Assembly: GCF_019599405.1 (NCBI RefSeq)
Contig: NZ_RKLQ01000001.1
Location: 186,001 to 250,000 of the forward strand
Direction: 5' to 3'
DNA length: 64,000 nucleotides
From: Haloarcula salinisoli
GTDB taxonomy: Archaea; Halobacteriota; Halobacteria; Halobacteriales; Haloarculaceae
Numbering within the stretch: position 1 is the first letter of the stretch; each line of letters opens with the position of its first letter. A program made the translations under genes and the position numbers. Under the pieces are notes generated by a model. The model was given only the letters and a program-made list of their open reading frames with translations. It was not told the origin of the DNA and searched no databases. Below, in pieces: positions 25,741 through 34,759 of this stretch.

Positions 25741-25755
25741 GATTTGTAACTGTCG
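25741..25755 (-). promoter_or_regulatory. Conserved promoter element of CARF-like paralogue 2
   Basis: GATTTGTAACTGTCGT on the plus strand lies 24 bp upstream of the ATG at 25717, matching the element before paralogue 1 in both sequence and spacing. Confidence 0.5.
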
Positions 25756-25946
25756 TATATTTCCCCTTGTCAGCGGCCGAACCCGCCGCTCGTGACAGAC
25801 GAACCGAAACTCCGGCGCTGGTGGCCGATAGGTTTCGAGGTTCCGTTAGCAATCCTCGAATCGGTACTGCCAGAGACAGTAAAATCACTAATGATACTAA
25901 CTCCTCTACCCCTAGAACTAAGACACTAACACGTCAGCGTTAGCGT

Positions 25947-26480
25947 ATGCGACGCAGAAAACTGTTGACCGCGACCGCAATCGGCATCGCAGGCATCGCT
26001 GGCTGTTCGAGTGATTCCGGTGGTGACGGGACCGCGACCGGTAACGGAACCGAGGCGGCGAGCGCGACGCCCGCCGAAACCGCTACGGGGAGTATGGGCG
26101 ACAGCGGGGCCATGGACCTCTCGACGCCTGAAGCCACAGTCCGGACGTTCTACGACACGCTGTATGGCAACGACGACATCGAGGGTGCAAACGAGCTCTA
26201 CCACCCCGAGAGCGAAGCGCCGGCGATCAAGGAAGAGGACTTCTCGGATTTCAACGGCGTCTCCGCGATAACCGCGGATGTCCAGTCGACGGAGGTCGTC
26301 TCCGAGTCCGAGACGGAGACGGAGGTCCACGCCACAGTCGACTACAACTCGCCGGCGGGGCCGGCCACCCTGACTGACTGGTTCACGCTCGCGCCGTCCG
26401 ACGGCGAGTGGCTCATCCTGACCTGGTTTCCGGAGACCGTCCGGAACCAGGGCACGCCGACGCCGACTCCGAGCAACTGA
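25947..26480 (+). CDS. Tat lipoprotein with NTF2/DUF4878-like domain
   Basis: 177 residues. MRRRKLLTATAIGIAGIAGC is a Tat signal with lipobox, followed by a Ser/Thr/Gly-rich linker. The domain from about residue 60 (TPEATVRTFYDTLYGNDDIE, then DWFTLAPSDGEWLILTW) resembles the DUF4878/SnoaL-like NTF2 fold found in small lipoproteins. Such domains bind small ligands or proteins; no specific function is evident. The C-terminus is a TPTPTPSN tail. Confidence 0.75.
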   Translation: MRRRKLLTATAIGIAGIAGCSSDSGGDGTATGNGTEAASATPAETATGSMGDSGAMDLSTPEATVRTFYDTLYGNDDIEGANELYHPESEAPAIKEEDFSDFNGVSAITADVQSTEVVSESETETEVHATVDYNSPAGPATLTDWFTLAPSDGEWLILTWFPETVRNQGTPTPTPSN

Positions 26481-26690
26481 TACGGACTGTCGTCGCTATT
26501 TCCTGTTGTCGGCCGACCGGGGGGTCGGTGGCACCCGGAACGAACCAGCACCACTCCGTGCGAACACCCGAGCGGTCCCCGTTCTGCGATATCCTCCGCA
26601 TCATTGTCAGCCACCCCCAGCCGAACCGCTCGGTGGCCATCGAGGCTGGGACACGTTGGCCGTGCAGCCCGAAATCTGCAAAAATCGCGA

Positions 26691-28337
26691 TTACAGCGCC
26701 GTCTCGTGGATGTGGTCGGCGGCTTTCAGCGAGAGGGCCATAATCGTCAGCGTGGGATTCGACGCACCGCCGGTGACGAAGACGCCGCCACTGGAGATGT
26801 AGAGGTTCTCCAGGTCGTGTGTCTGCAGATTGGGGTCGACGACGCTCTCCTGTGGGTCGGTCCCCATTCGCGTCCCGCCCATCGGGTGGTAGCCACCTTT
26901 CCCCAGCGGGGTTAGTTCGTCGTGTTCGGTGGTCATCGTCCCGTCGGCGTAGACGACGTTGCCGCCCAGCTCCTCGATGAGCGAGCGCGCGGCTTCGAGT
27001 CCCGTCTCCTGGCCTTTCCGGGCGTAGTCGCCGGGTTCCACCTGGACGTCCGGAACCGGGTTCCCGTGGTTGTCCGTCGTGGACCGGTCGAGGGTGATGC
27101 GGTTGTCCTCGCGGGGAAGCATCTCGGTGCTCATGTTCACGCCGATGGTACTCCCGTACTGGTTACCGACCGTCTCGAGGAGTTCGTCGCCGATGGCGTC
27201 CTGTCTCATCGCGATCGTCGCCGGCGAGGCACTGATGGTGTTCAGCGGGAACATGTTGACACAGCCGTTCTCCGGCGGGTTGTCGTCGTAGAACTGGTGG
27301 ATGGCCGTCGTGACCTGCGGGCCGAACGCACCCGGAATGGTCTCCTCGCCGGGGAGGAAGCCGATGACGCCGGCGGGCGGGTGGCCCATGAAGTACTTGC
27401 CAACGGTTCCACTGGAGTTGGCCAGCCCGTCGGGATACTGCGACGAGTCCGAGAGCAAGAGGAGCCGGGGCGTCTCGTAGGCCCCGGCCGCGGCGACGAA
27501 CACGTCCGCTGTCTGGCGATGGGTCTCCCCGTCCGGGGTCTTGTAGACGGCCTCGGTTATCTCTTCACCGTCGGGCCCGTGTTCGAGGCGCTGGACCGGC
27601 ACCCGGTCTATCACTGTGGCACCTTCTGTTTCGGCCTTGTCGACGTGGATGTCGGCGCTGTACTTCCCGCCGGACGGACAGACGAACTGGCAGGTGCCGT
27701 ACCCCTGACACGCGTTGCGGTCGTACTCGCCCCTGTTTATCGCCGTCGGCATCTCCTGGACTGTGATGTCCAGTGCCTCCCCGGCCTCCTCGAACAGCTC
27801 TCTGGGGCGGCTCTTCTGGAACGGGTCCATCGGGAACGGTTCCTCCCTGGGCGGCTGGTAGGGAGCGTCCTCGTCGCCAGTGACGCCGATCTCCTGTTCC
27901 GCTCGCGCGTAGTAGGGCCGCAGGTCGTCGTAGCTGATGGGCCAGTCCCGTCCGATACCGTAGCGGCTCTGCATCTCGAAGTCCTTCTCGAACAGCCGCG
28001 GGACGAGCGCCCCCCAGTGGAGGCTGGTGCCACCGACACCCTTCACCCGGCGCTGGTTCACCGGCCAGGAGTGGGCCCCCGAGGCGGAGTACGCGTCCCG
28101 CTCCCCACCCATGTCCCAGATCTCGTTGTCGCCCGGCTCAGGCCGGAGCTGCGTCTTCATCCGGTCGACTCGTTCCTCCTTGTCGAACCGCGGGCCGGCT
28201 TCGAGTATCACCACGTCGTGGCCGCGTTTCGCCAGCGAGTGCGAGAGTATGGCCCCCGCCGGCCCCGCGCCGACCACGCAGACATCGGCGCCGTCGACTG
28301 GTGTCCTGTCCGTGTTGTCTGACTGCGTATCGCTCAT
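26691..28337 (-). CDS. GMC family FAD-dependent dehydrogenase, catalytic subunit 1
   Basis: 548 residues. The ADP-binding motif VVGAGPAGAILSHSLAKRGH lies at residues 21-40; the family motifs GGTSLHWGALVPR and the C-terminal HPMGGTRMGTDP and GGASNPTLTIMALSL are complete. Cys210, Cys216 and Cys220 (ACQGYGTCQFVC) are spaced C-x5-C-x3-C like the iron-sulfur ligands described for FAD-dependent glucose dehydrogenase alpha subunits. It has no signal peptide. It starts in an ATGA overlap with the paralogous gene upstream. A sugar or polyol dehydrogenase is likely. Confidence 0.9.
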   Translation of the reverse strand: MSDTQSDNTDRTPVDGADVCVVGAGPAGAILSHSLAKRGHDVVILEAGPRFDKEERVDRMKTQLRPEPGDNEIWDMGGERDAYSASGAHSWPVNQRRVKGVGGTSLHWGALVPRLFEKDFEMQSRYGIGRDWPISYDDLRPYYARAEQEIGVTGDEDAPYQPPREEPFPMDPFQKSRPRELFEEAGEALDITVQEMPTAINRGEYDRNACQGYGTCQFVCPSGGKYSADIHVDKAETEGATVIDRVPVQRLEHGPDGEEITEAVYKTPDGETHRQTADVFVAAAGAYETPRLLLLSDSSQYPDGLANSSGTVGKYFMGHPPAGVIGFLPGEETIPGAFGPQVTTAIHQFYDDNPPENGCVNMFPLNTISASPATIAMRQDAIGDELLETVGNQYGSTIGVNMSTEMLPREDNRITLDRSTTDNHGNPVPDVQVEPGDYARKGQETGLEAARSLIEELGGNVVYADGTMTTEHDELTPLGKGGYHPMGGTRMGTDPQESVVDPNLQTHDLENLYISSGGVFVTGGASNPTLTIMALSLKAADHIHETAL

Positions 28338-29980
28338 TGTAGCTCCTCGTGGATGTGGTCGGCGGCTTTCAGCGAGAGCGCCATGATGGTCAGCGTCGGA
28401 TTCGACGCACCGCCGGTGACGAAGACGCCGCCACCGGAGATGTAGAGGTTGTCCAGATCATGGGTCTTCAGTGTCGGGTCGACGACGCTCTCTTCCGGGT
28501 CAGTCCCCATCCGGGTGCCGCCCATCGGATGGTAGCCGGCCTTGGCATCTTCGATATACTCAGCGTCGGGCGTGTGCGAGCCCTGCGAGAGGACGACGTT
28601 GCCGCCGAGTTCCTCGACCATGTCTGTCATTGCCTGGACGGCCTTCTCTGTCGCGTCCCGGACGTACTGGCCCGCGGTCATGTTGACCTCGGGCACCGGG
28701 TTCCCCCTGTCGTCCGTCTTGGACTCGTCGAGTGTGATGCGGTTGTCCTCGCGGGGGAGCATCTCCGCCGAGATGCTCGTCCCGATGGTGCCACCATACT
28801 GGATTTCGAGGTCCGCGAGCAAATCGTCGCCGAGTTTGTCGCTCCGCATCGCGACCTCGGGTAACGATGGTTCAGCGCCGTTGAGCAGCATCATGTTGAT
28901 ACCACCGACCGGGTCCTCGCCGTCGTCGTAGAACTGGAAGATACCCGACGAGACGACTGGTCCGTACGCTCCGGGGTTCGTATCGCGGTCGGACAGGAAC
29001 CCGATGACGAACCCGCCCCCGTGGTCCATGAAGTACTTGCCCACTGTGCCACTGGAGTTTGCCAGCCCGTCCGGATACTGGTCGGATTCCGAGAGGAGGA
29101 GCAGACGGGGCGTCTCGTAGGTGCCGGCCGCCGCGACGAACGTATCGGCTTCCTGTCTGTAGGTCTCGCCGTCTGGGGTCTCGTAGACGGCCGCCGTAAT
29201 CTCCTCGCCGGCGGGGCCGTGTTCGAGACGCTGGACCGGCACTTCCGTCAGCACTGTCGCACCTTCTTCCTCGGCTTTCCGGACGTGGATATCGGCGCTG
29301 TACTTCCCGCCGGAGGGACAGACGTGTTCACACGTGCCGTAGCCCTGACACTGGTCGCGGTCGTACGCGCCGGTGTTGATGGCCATCGGCATCGGCTGGA
29401 CATCGATGTCCAGCGCCTCGCCAGCTTCTTTGCATAGTTTGTCGGCGGTGCTCTCCGGGAGCGGGTCCATCGGATACCCCTCCTCGCGCGGGGCCTGGTG
29501 CGGTGCCTCGTCGGGCCCCGCCACGCCGATTTCCTGTTCCGCTCGCGCGTAGTAGGGCCGCAGGTCCTCGTAGCTGATAGGCCAGTCTTTCCCGACGCCG
29601 TGGCGGCTCTGCATCTCGAAGTCCCGTTCCCGGAACCGGGGGACGACAGAGCCCCAGTGGAGGCTCGTGCCACCGACGCCCTTGACGCGGCGCTTGTTGA
29701 GCGGCATATCGCGGTCACTGGAATCGGTGTAGGCGTCCCGTTCGCCACCCATATCCCAGATCTCGTTGACGCCACGTTCCGGGTGGATCTGGCGTTTCAT
29801 CCGCTCGACTCGTTTCTCCATGTCGAAGCGGGGGCCGGCTTCGAGTATCACCACGTCGTGACCGCGTTTCGCCAGCGAGTGCGAGAGCAACGCCCCCGCC
29901 GGCCCGGCTCCGACGACGCAGACGTCGGTGCCGTCCACTGGTGTCTTGTCCGCGCCGCCATCGGACTGTGCGTCACTCAT
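28334..29980 (-). CDS. GMC family FAD-dependent dehydrogenase, catalytic subunit 2
   Basis: 548 residues from the ATG that aligns with its paralogue (MSDAQSDGG); a GTG 6 bp upstream (29986) would overlap the previous stop and is the alternative. FAD motif VVGAGPAGALLSHSLAKRGH, GGTSLHWGSVVPR, the Cys cluster QCQGYGTCEHVCPSG (C-x5-C-x3-C) and HPMGGTRMGTDP are all present. It is very similar to the next gene over the whole length, with divergence in the substrate-domain middle section, suggesting different substrates. No signal peptide. Confidence 0.9.
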   Translation of the reverse strand: MSDAQSDGGADKTPVDGTDVCVVGAGPAGALLSHSLAKRGHDVVILEAGPRFDMEKRVERMKRQIHPERGVNEIWDMGGERDAYTDSSDRDMPLNKRRVKGVGGTSLHWGSVVPRFRERDFEMQSRHGVGKDWPISYEDLRPYYARAEQEIGVAGPDEAPHQAPREEGYPMDPLPESTADKLCKEAGEALDIDVQPMPMAINTGAYDRDQCQGYGTCEHVCPSGGKYSADIHVRKAEEEGATVLTEVPVQRLEHGPAGEEITAAVYETPDGETYRQEADTFVAAAGTYETPRLLLLSESDQYPDGLANSSGTVGKYFMDHGGGFVIGFLSDRDTNPGAYGPVVSSGIFQFYDDGEDPVGGINMMLLNGAEPSLPEVAMRSDKLGDDLLADLEIQYGGTIGTSISAEMLPREDNRITLDESKTDDRGNPVPEVNMTAGQYVRDATEKAVQAMTDMVEELGGNVVLSQGSHTPDAEYIEDAKAGYHPMGGTRMGTDPEESVVDPTLKTHDLDNLYISGGGVFVTGGASNPTLTIMALSLKAADHIHEELQ

Positions 29981-29982
29981 CG

Positions 29983-30531
29983 TCACGTATCTCCCTTGTA
30001 CCCGTAGCCACCGGGGAACCCTCTGGGGTTGGGGTTACCCACCAGTTCGCCGCCGGTCGGCGAGGCGTAGAACGCAAAGAGCAGCTCGTCGATGAGGTGG
30101 TAGTTCACCCGCTCGACGTCCGTGCCGTCCTGGACGGAGTCGCCCGAGCGGAGCTCAGTGTCCTCGATGAGACCCACGCGCTGGTCGGTGCTCAGTTCAG
30201 CGAAGCTGCTCCCGTGGGTGTCCTGAGCGAGGCTATCGAGCGTCTCGCTGCCGGTCTGTACCTCGCTTCTGTAGGACTCCTCGTCGACCATCCGACTGTA
30301 CAGGTAGGTCCCGAGGAACTCCTCGGTCACCTCGGTCTCGGAGGGGTACAGCACCTCTCCGAGGGCCATCATCGCGTCCGATTCGATTGCCAGTTCGCCG
30401 CCGCTGGATGTCCCCGTTCCCGTCGATGTCCCCGCGTCCGTCCCGTCGCCGCCGAGTGACTCACAGCCCGCCATCGCCGCGATGCCGGCCGTGCTGAGCG
30501 CGCCGAGGGCGTCACGCCGTGTCAACTTCAT
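29983..30531 (-). CDS. Gluconate 2-dehydrogenase subunit 3 (gamma)-like Tat lipoprotein
   Basis: 182 residues from the ATG reading MKLTRRDALGAL; an ATG at 30546 is possible, but the TATA box fits the later start better. TRRDALGALSTAGIAAMAGC is a Tat signal with lipobox. The mature part is the gamma-subunit family: LGEVLYPSETEVTEEF, ELSTDQRVGLIEDTE and a C-terminal NPNPRGFPGGYGY motif. In bacterial relatives this small subunit carries the Tat signal that escorts the signal-less flavoprotein. It is the first gene of the operon with two GMC subunits. No cytochrome subunit is encoded nearby. Confidence 0.88.
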   Translation of the reverse strand: MKLTRRDALGALSTAGIAAMAGCESLGGDGTDAGTSTGTGTSSGGELAIESDAMMALGEVLYPSETEVTEEFLGTYLYSRMVDEESYRSEVQTGSETLDSLAQDTHGSSFAELSTDQRVGLIEDTELRSGDSVQDGTDVERVNYHLIDELLFAFYASPTGGELVGNPNPRGFPGGYGYKGDT

Positions 30532-30558
30532 GTGTACGTCTGTCACGCGAACGCCACC

Positions 30559-30570
30559 ACTATAAATATT
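30559..30570 (-). promoter_or_regulatory. TATA box of the GMC dehydrogenase operon
   Basis: The plus strand ACTATAAATATT gives AATATTTATAGT on the minus strand. It is 28-39 bp upstream of the ATG at 30531 and favours that start over the ATG at 30546. Confidence 0.5.
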
Positions 30571-30749
30571 TTCACTACTAACTAGGGTCTGTTAGTAACG
30601 CAGCTATATTGTAGCGAACGGCGGACCGATGGTTCTCTGGGGTGTCGAACGACCGGCGGAGAATCCGCTCAGACGGTCAGGCGGCAGCTATCTCCGGGAT
30701 TTCGCGGACACGTACCGGCAAATCACCGGTACATCAGTACAACGGAGTC

Positions 30750-32612
30750 TCAGACGCCGGCGACGAGGAAGATGAGGACGCTGACGGCCATCACCGCGAG
30801 GATGAACGCCGCCGCGAGCGCGCCACCCATCGACACCATCGCGTTGGCCGTCGAGGCCAGTGTCTCGGTGCGGTCGTTGCCAAACACCGTGACTTCGGCC
30901 CGTTCGCTCGCCATCCCGGCCTCGACCGGTTCGAGGTCGTCGATGGCCTCGCCGACCAGCGCCGTTATCTGTTCGACCACCTCGTCTTCGGGGATGACCT
31001 GGCCGACCTGGTTCTCGGCCTCCATCGTGTTGACGATGTGAGTGTCGCTGGTCATTACCTCCACCGCGTCGACGCCCTCGACGGCGTCGAGGATCCGCTC
31101 GCGCAGGCCGGGCTCCATGTTGTTCCCGTCGACGAGGACGTAGGCCGTACGGGTCTCGCCGACCTCGAAGACGGCGACCCGGATGCCCAGCGGGCCGATA
31201 CCCTCTTCGGGGACCCAGTCCGTCTCCGCCCAGGCGACGCCACAGCTGAGCTGCCCCCGCTCGGCGTCGGCCAGCATCTCGCCGAGCTGGCTGGCCCCGT
31301 GTATCATGTCGAAGGAACGCTGGCTCCCGGGGACGACGTGGCCCAGGTCCTCGCCCTCCAGCCCGTCGTTGCAGTTGTGGGCGTCGACGAGCAACACGTC
31401 GTCGAGTCCGCCGCTGCGGGCCTCCGCCATCGCCGAGAGGCCGACCGCGTAGTCCACGTCGTCGGCACAGCCCGGCGAGTAGGTGGTCACGACCATGGCG
31501 TCCTCGCCGAAGGCCTGCCCGAGCAGGCTCGCCTCACCCTCCTCGTGACGGTGGCCCGCCGTCGCCTCGGCGCTGTAGTCGATGTCCTCGAAGGCGCTCT
31601 CGGCGGCGTCGAGAATCGTGTCGACCTCGCTCTCGGTGACGAGGTTGAAGTCGTGGCCGGCGGTGGCATGGGGCGGGAAGGCGACCCCGTCGGCGACCTC
31701 GGCGACCCGTTTCGGGAGGTTGCCGCCGCCTATCTCACCCATCGGCCCGGGGTGTATCATCGGCAGGACGAAGCGGGCCTTCTCCTCGCCGTCGGGCCGC
31801 CGGACCGCGAGGACGGTGACAGGGACGATGGCCTCCTCGCCGATGTCCTCGAAGAACGTCTCCAGTTCGTCCGACCCCTCCGCGAGGTAGCCGACGAAGC
31901 CCCGCAGGAAATCCAGCGCCGAGACGCCAAGCGAGGAGCGCCACGGCCGGTCGATGGCGACCAGGAACACCCACACGGCCCCCGCGTACAACAGGCAGAT
32001 GACCGCAAGCAGGACGAAATCAGCCGGGATAAACCCCTGCAACGCCGGCGGCGCCTGCTCCGTGCGGGCCAGCAAGTCCTGGAGCTGAGGGTCGTCGAGG
32101 ATGTAGGTGGTCGCCCCGCCGTACACCGCGAGCATCGCCGCTGCGGCGGCGGTCTGGACGCTGGCCGGCACGACCGCTTGCAGGAAGCTGTACCGGGAGA
32201 CGGCAAGCAGGATGAGCAGCCGGAACGCGAAGATAGAGGCTAACGCGACCAGCAGGACGTCGAAGACGAAGTTCGCGCCGAGCCGGGCGCTGAGGACCGC
32301 GATGACGCCCGCCACCGTCAGGAAGGCGATGGTGATACACTCACAGACGAGCGCGAGCAGCGAGGCCCGGTTCGGGGTGAGCTGGCCGCCCATCCGGCGG
32401 TCGACCCACGGCGTCACCGCGCCGGCGATGGCCGTCGGCAGCCCGATGAAGAAGATTCCCTGCCAGGCGTCGTCGAGCACGAACCGCGAGTCGAAGGCCG
32501 CGACGCCGGTCAGCGCCGCGATGAACAGGGCAAAGGCGAGGCTAGCGTACCAGTTCGGGGCCCGGAAGATAAAGCGGGAGAGGCTCGCAAGGTTCCCCTG
32601 TGTGGCAGTCAT
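30750..32612 (-). CDS. DUF2070 family membrane protein
   Basis: 620 residues. The N-terminal third contains about seven hydrophobic helices (for example WYASLAFALFIAALTGVAAF). A large soluble domain follows with the conserved IHPGPMGEIGGGNLPKRVAE, HNCNDGLEGEDLGHV and YVLVDGNNMEPGLRERIL, and one C-terminal helical pair. This is the archaea-specific DUF2070 family, whose function is unknown; conserved His/Asp motifs in the soluble domain suggest a metal-dependent activity. A TATA box (32635-32644) is 23-32 bp upstream of the ATG. Confidence 0.9.
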   Translation of the reverse strand: MTATQGNLASLSRFIFRAPNWYASLAFALFIAALTGVAAFDSRFVLDDAWQGIFFIGLPTAIAGAVTPWVDRRMGGQLTPNRASLLALVCECITIAFLTVAGVIAVLSARLGANFVFDVLLVALASIFAFRLLILLAVSRYSFLQAVVPASVQTAAAAAMLAVYGGATTYILDDPQLQDLLARTEQAPPALQGFIPADFVLLAVICLLYAGAVWVFLVAIDRPWRSSLGVSALDFLRGFVGYLAEGSDELETFFEDIGEEAIVPVTVLAVRRPDGEEKARFVLPMIHPGPMGEIGGGNLPKRVAEVADGVAFPPHATAGHDFNLVTESEVDTILDAAESAFEDIDYSAEATAGHRHEEGEASLLGQAFGEDAMVVTTYSPGCADDVDYAVGLSAMAEARSGGLDDVLLVDAHNCNDGLEGEDLGHVVPGSQRSFDMIHGASQLGEMLADAERGQLSCGVAWAETDWVPEEGIGPLGIRVAVFEVGETRTAYVLVDGNNMEPGLRERILDAVEGVDAVEVMTSDTHIVNTMEAENQVGQVIPEDEVVEQITALVGEAIDDLEPVEAGMASERAEVTVFGNDRTETLASTANAMVSMGGALAAAFILAVMAVSVLIFLVAGV

Positions 32613-32634
32613 TTATTTATCACATCCAGCCGGG

Positions 32635-32644
32635 CTATATAAAT
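32635..32644 (-). promoter_or_regulatory. TATA box of the DUF2070 gene
   Basis: CTATATAAAT lies 23-32 bp upstream of the ATG at 32612, at leaderless spacing. Confidence 0.55.
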
Positions 32645-32692
32645 CCAGCCGCTCCAATCGACGTCCTCGAAACCGACCGACAGCGGGCTGCC

Positions 32693-33262
32693 TTACTGCC
32701 GTGGCGCCGACTGCTGGTCACAGACGGCGAGGAAGTTCTCGAAGACGGCTTCGCCCTCTTCGGTGTGGGCGACCTCCGGGTGCCACTGGACGCCGAACAG
32801 GTTGCGCTCGGTGTCGCTCATCGCCTCGACGCCACAGACGTCGGAGGTCGCGGTGCGGGCAAAGCCTTCGGGCACCTCCTTCACTTCGTCGGCGTGGCTC
32901 GCCCAGACGCGGGTCTCCGGGGCGAGCGAACCGATGAGCGGGTCCTCGTCGTCCAGAATCTCGACGGTCACGTCGGCGTAGCCGCCGTACTCGCCGCCGC
33001 CGACACGGCCGCCCAGCTGGTCGGCGATGAGCTGCATCCCCAGACAGATACCCAGTACTGGAACGTCCAGGTCGAGGTAGTCGGGGCAGTTGCCGATGTC
33101 GTCCATGTCCGGACCCCCCGAGAGGACGATGCCGTCGGCGTCGATCTCCTCGGGCGGCGTGTCGTTGTCAAGCAGTTCCACGTCCACGCCCATGTCCCGG
33201 AGTGCTCGCTGCTCCAGATGGGTGAACTGGCCGTGGTTGTCGATGACGACGATGTGGGTCAT
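32693..33262 (-). CDS. guaAA: GMP synthase (glutamine-hydrolysing) subunit A
   Basis: 189 residues, a single class I glutamine amidotransferase domain: VVIDNHGQFTHLEQRALRD at the N-terminus, nucleophile Cys in VLGICLGMQLIADQLGG, and the His-Glu pair in FGVQWHPEVAHTEEGE. In archaea this glutaminase is separate from the ATP pyrophosphatase subunit GuaAB, which is not in this window. It supplies ammonia for XMP to GMP conversion. The promoter CTATATAT (33288-33295) is 26-33 bp upstream. Confidence 0.93.
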   Translation of the reverse strand: MTHIVVIDNHGQFTHLEQRALRDMGVDVELLDNDTPPEEIDADGIVLSGGPDMDDIGNCPDYLDLDVPVLGICLGMQLIADQLGGRVGGGEYGGYADVTVEILDDEDPLIGSLAPETRVWASHADEVKEVPEGFARTATSDVCGVEAMSDTERNLFGVQWHPEVAHTEEGEAVFENFLAVCDQQSAPRQ

Positions 33263-33439
33263 TGGTAGCCGACAGGCTAGCTGGGCCTATATATCTCCTG
33301 ATACACCGATGGGGCATGGTGTCACCCTCTTCGCATCCGGTTAATACGCGGTAACTGGAAAGTTCAGGCTCTGGTGGGCGTGGCTCATATCCGCATTTTC
33401 GAGTCGCAATTAATACACGTCGCACTGACATCTACGTGT

Positions 33440-33994
33440 ATGTCAGAAGATACCATACAGCAAACCAGACGCGGTGTCCTACACAGAGCAGGCGCTGTGC
33501 TGGCCGGTGGCCTCGCGGTCAGCTCGACTGCTGGCTCGGCCGCAGCGGCCGACGATGGCTTCGAGGTGACCACCCTGGACCCCGGCTGGGCGTCCGAGAG
33601 CGCAGCGTATCTGCTCGGTGAGATAACCACGCTCGACGACGGTCACGTGAGCCGCTGGTACTTCGAGTACGGCGTCGCGGGCGAGGGGCTCCCCAACGAG
33701 ACGCTCGACCGCAACTGTACCGACCGATTCGGCCGGTGCCAGGAGGAGGGCGAGACCCTCGACAAGTACCTCTACAGCCTCCAGGCGGGGACCTCCTACG
33801 AGGTACAGATCGTCGCTGAGACGGGCGATGGCCGCCTCGCAAAAGGCGGCGTCGTCGAGTTTACGACCGACGGCGGGGGCGGAGGCGGGGGCGGGGGGAA
33901 CGACGACTCGACGGACGATTCGTCGGACGACTCGACCGACGACTCCACCGACCCGAGCTGCAAAAACAACGCCGACAAGAAAAAGAAGTGCTGA
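33440..33994 (+). CDS. Tat-secreted protein with fibronectin-like domain and acidic/Lys tail
   Basis: 184 residues from the ATG reading MSEDTIQQTRRGVLH. A Tat signal (TRRGVLHRAGAVLAGGLAV, then AGSAAAADD) without lipobox points to export and cleavage. A single beta-rich domain (about 45-140) shows GTSYEVQIVAETGDGRLAKG, a fibronectin-type III-like pattern, with a Cys pair (CTDRFGRC). A run of nine glycines, Asp/Ser repeats, and a basic end KNNADKKKKC follow. The Lys-rich tail is unusual for a halophile protein. Function unknown. Confidence 0.75.
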   Translation: MSEDTIQQTRRGVLHRAGAVLAGGLAVSSTAGSAAAADDGFEVTTLDPGWASESAAYLLGEITTLDDGHVSRWYFEYGVAGEGLPNETLDRNCTDRFGRCQEEGETLDKYLYSLQAGTSYEVQIVAETGDGRLAKGGVVEFTTDGGGGGGGGGNDDSTDDSSDDSTDDSTDPSCKNNADKKKKC

Positions 33995-34147
33995 TGTCAG
34001 GGTTCACTCGGCCACGCTCGGTCGGCTGAGTATCGGGACGAACCAGGTGGCGTGGGAATCGGGTCGACTCTCGACCGGCCGTGCTGCTAGCTGGGGCCGC
34101 TGACGCGCGGTGTCGGCCCGGTCCACGATTCTCGGACGTGACCGCTG

Positions 34148-34759
34148 CTACTCGTCGTCGCTGTCGTACCGGTCGGCAGCGGATTCGAACCCCATCTCGG
34201 AGTGTTCCTGGCTCTTTCGCCCCTCCTGCTCGGCGATGGCCTCCGGGTCGGGGGCGGCGTCGTCGTCGATGCGCGCCCAGGAGTTGTGAACCTTCGCGTG
34301 ACACCACCGACAGAGGAAGACGGTTATCTCGTGGCTCAGCTCGTCCTCACTGGCCGACTCGCCGTAGGAGAGGTGGTGTTCCTCCAGCAGCGGCCGCGAG
34401 TCGTCGAACGCGTTGCGGCGCTCTTCGAGCCCACAGCGGATACACTCGCGGTCCCGATTGCGACAGCGGAAGTGCGGGCAGTCGCTCCAGTCCCACTCGA
34501 CCTCGTCCGCTCGCGGGTCGCACTGCTCCCCGCTCTCCTGTTCCGAGACGCGTGGCGTCTCGCGAGGCTCGTCATCTGGTCCCACTGCGGCCGGACAGCG
34601 AAAGTTCTCGGCGCTGCGGGCGTTCGCAAACTCCGGGTCGTGGTGGCCGTGTTCGCGCGCCCACCGGCACTTCCCTTCGTCGGTGACGAAGTCACATCGG
34701 TCGACGTAGTCGTAGGGGTCGGAGACGCCGACGCTCGTCCCGCCCGGTGCCTTCTCCAT
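34148..34759 (-). CDS. HNH-like zinc-binding protein (haloarchaeal, DUF7097-like)
   Basis: 203 residues with two Cys/His clusters. The first is near the N-terminus (CDFVTDEGKCRWAREHGHHD). The second resembles a degenerate HNH fold: CIRCGLEERR, then LEEHHLSYG and FLCRWCHAKVHNSWARI, giving C-x2-C...HH...C-x2-CH-x3-H. Such clusters bind zinc and could support nuclease activity, but the canonical catalytic Asn cannot be placed with certainty. No signal peptide. No obvious operon partner. Confidence 0.65.
   Translation of the reverse strand: MEKAPGGTSVGVSDPYDYVDRCDFVTDEGKCRWAREHGHHDPEFANARSAENFRCPAAVGPDDEPRETPRVSEQESGEQCDPRADEVEWDWSDCPHFRCRNRDRECIRCGLEERRNAFDDSRPLLEEHHLSYGESASEDELSHEITVFLCRWCHAKVHNSWARIDDDAAPDPEAIAEQEGRKSQEHSEMGFESAADRYDSDDE

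Noticed and set aside
30642-32243. A 533-codon plus-strand frame over DUF2070
   Set aside because: Antisense shadow; no signal, domain or promoter, while DUF2070 on the other strand has motifs and a TATA box.
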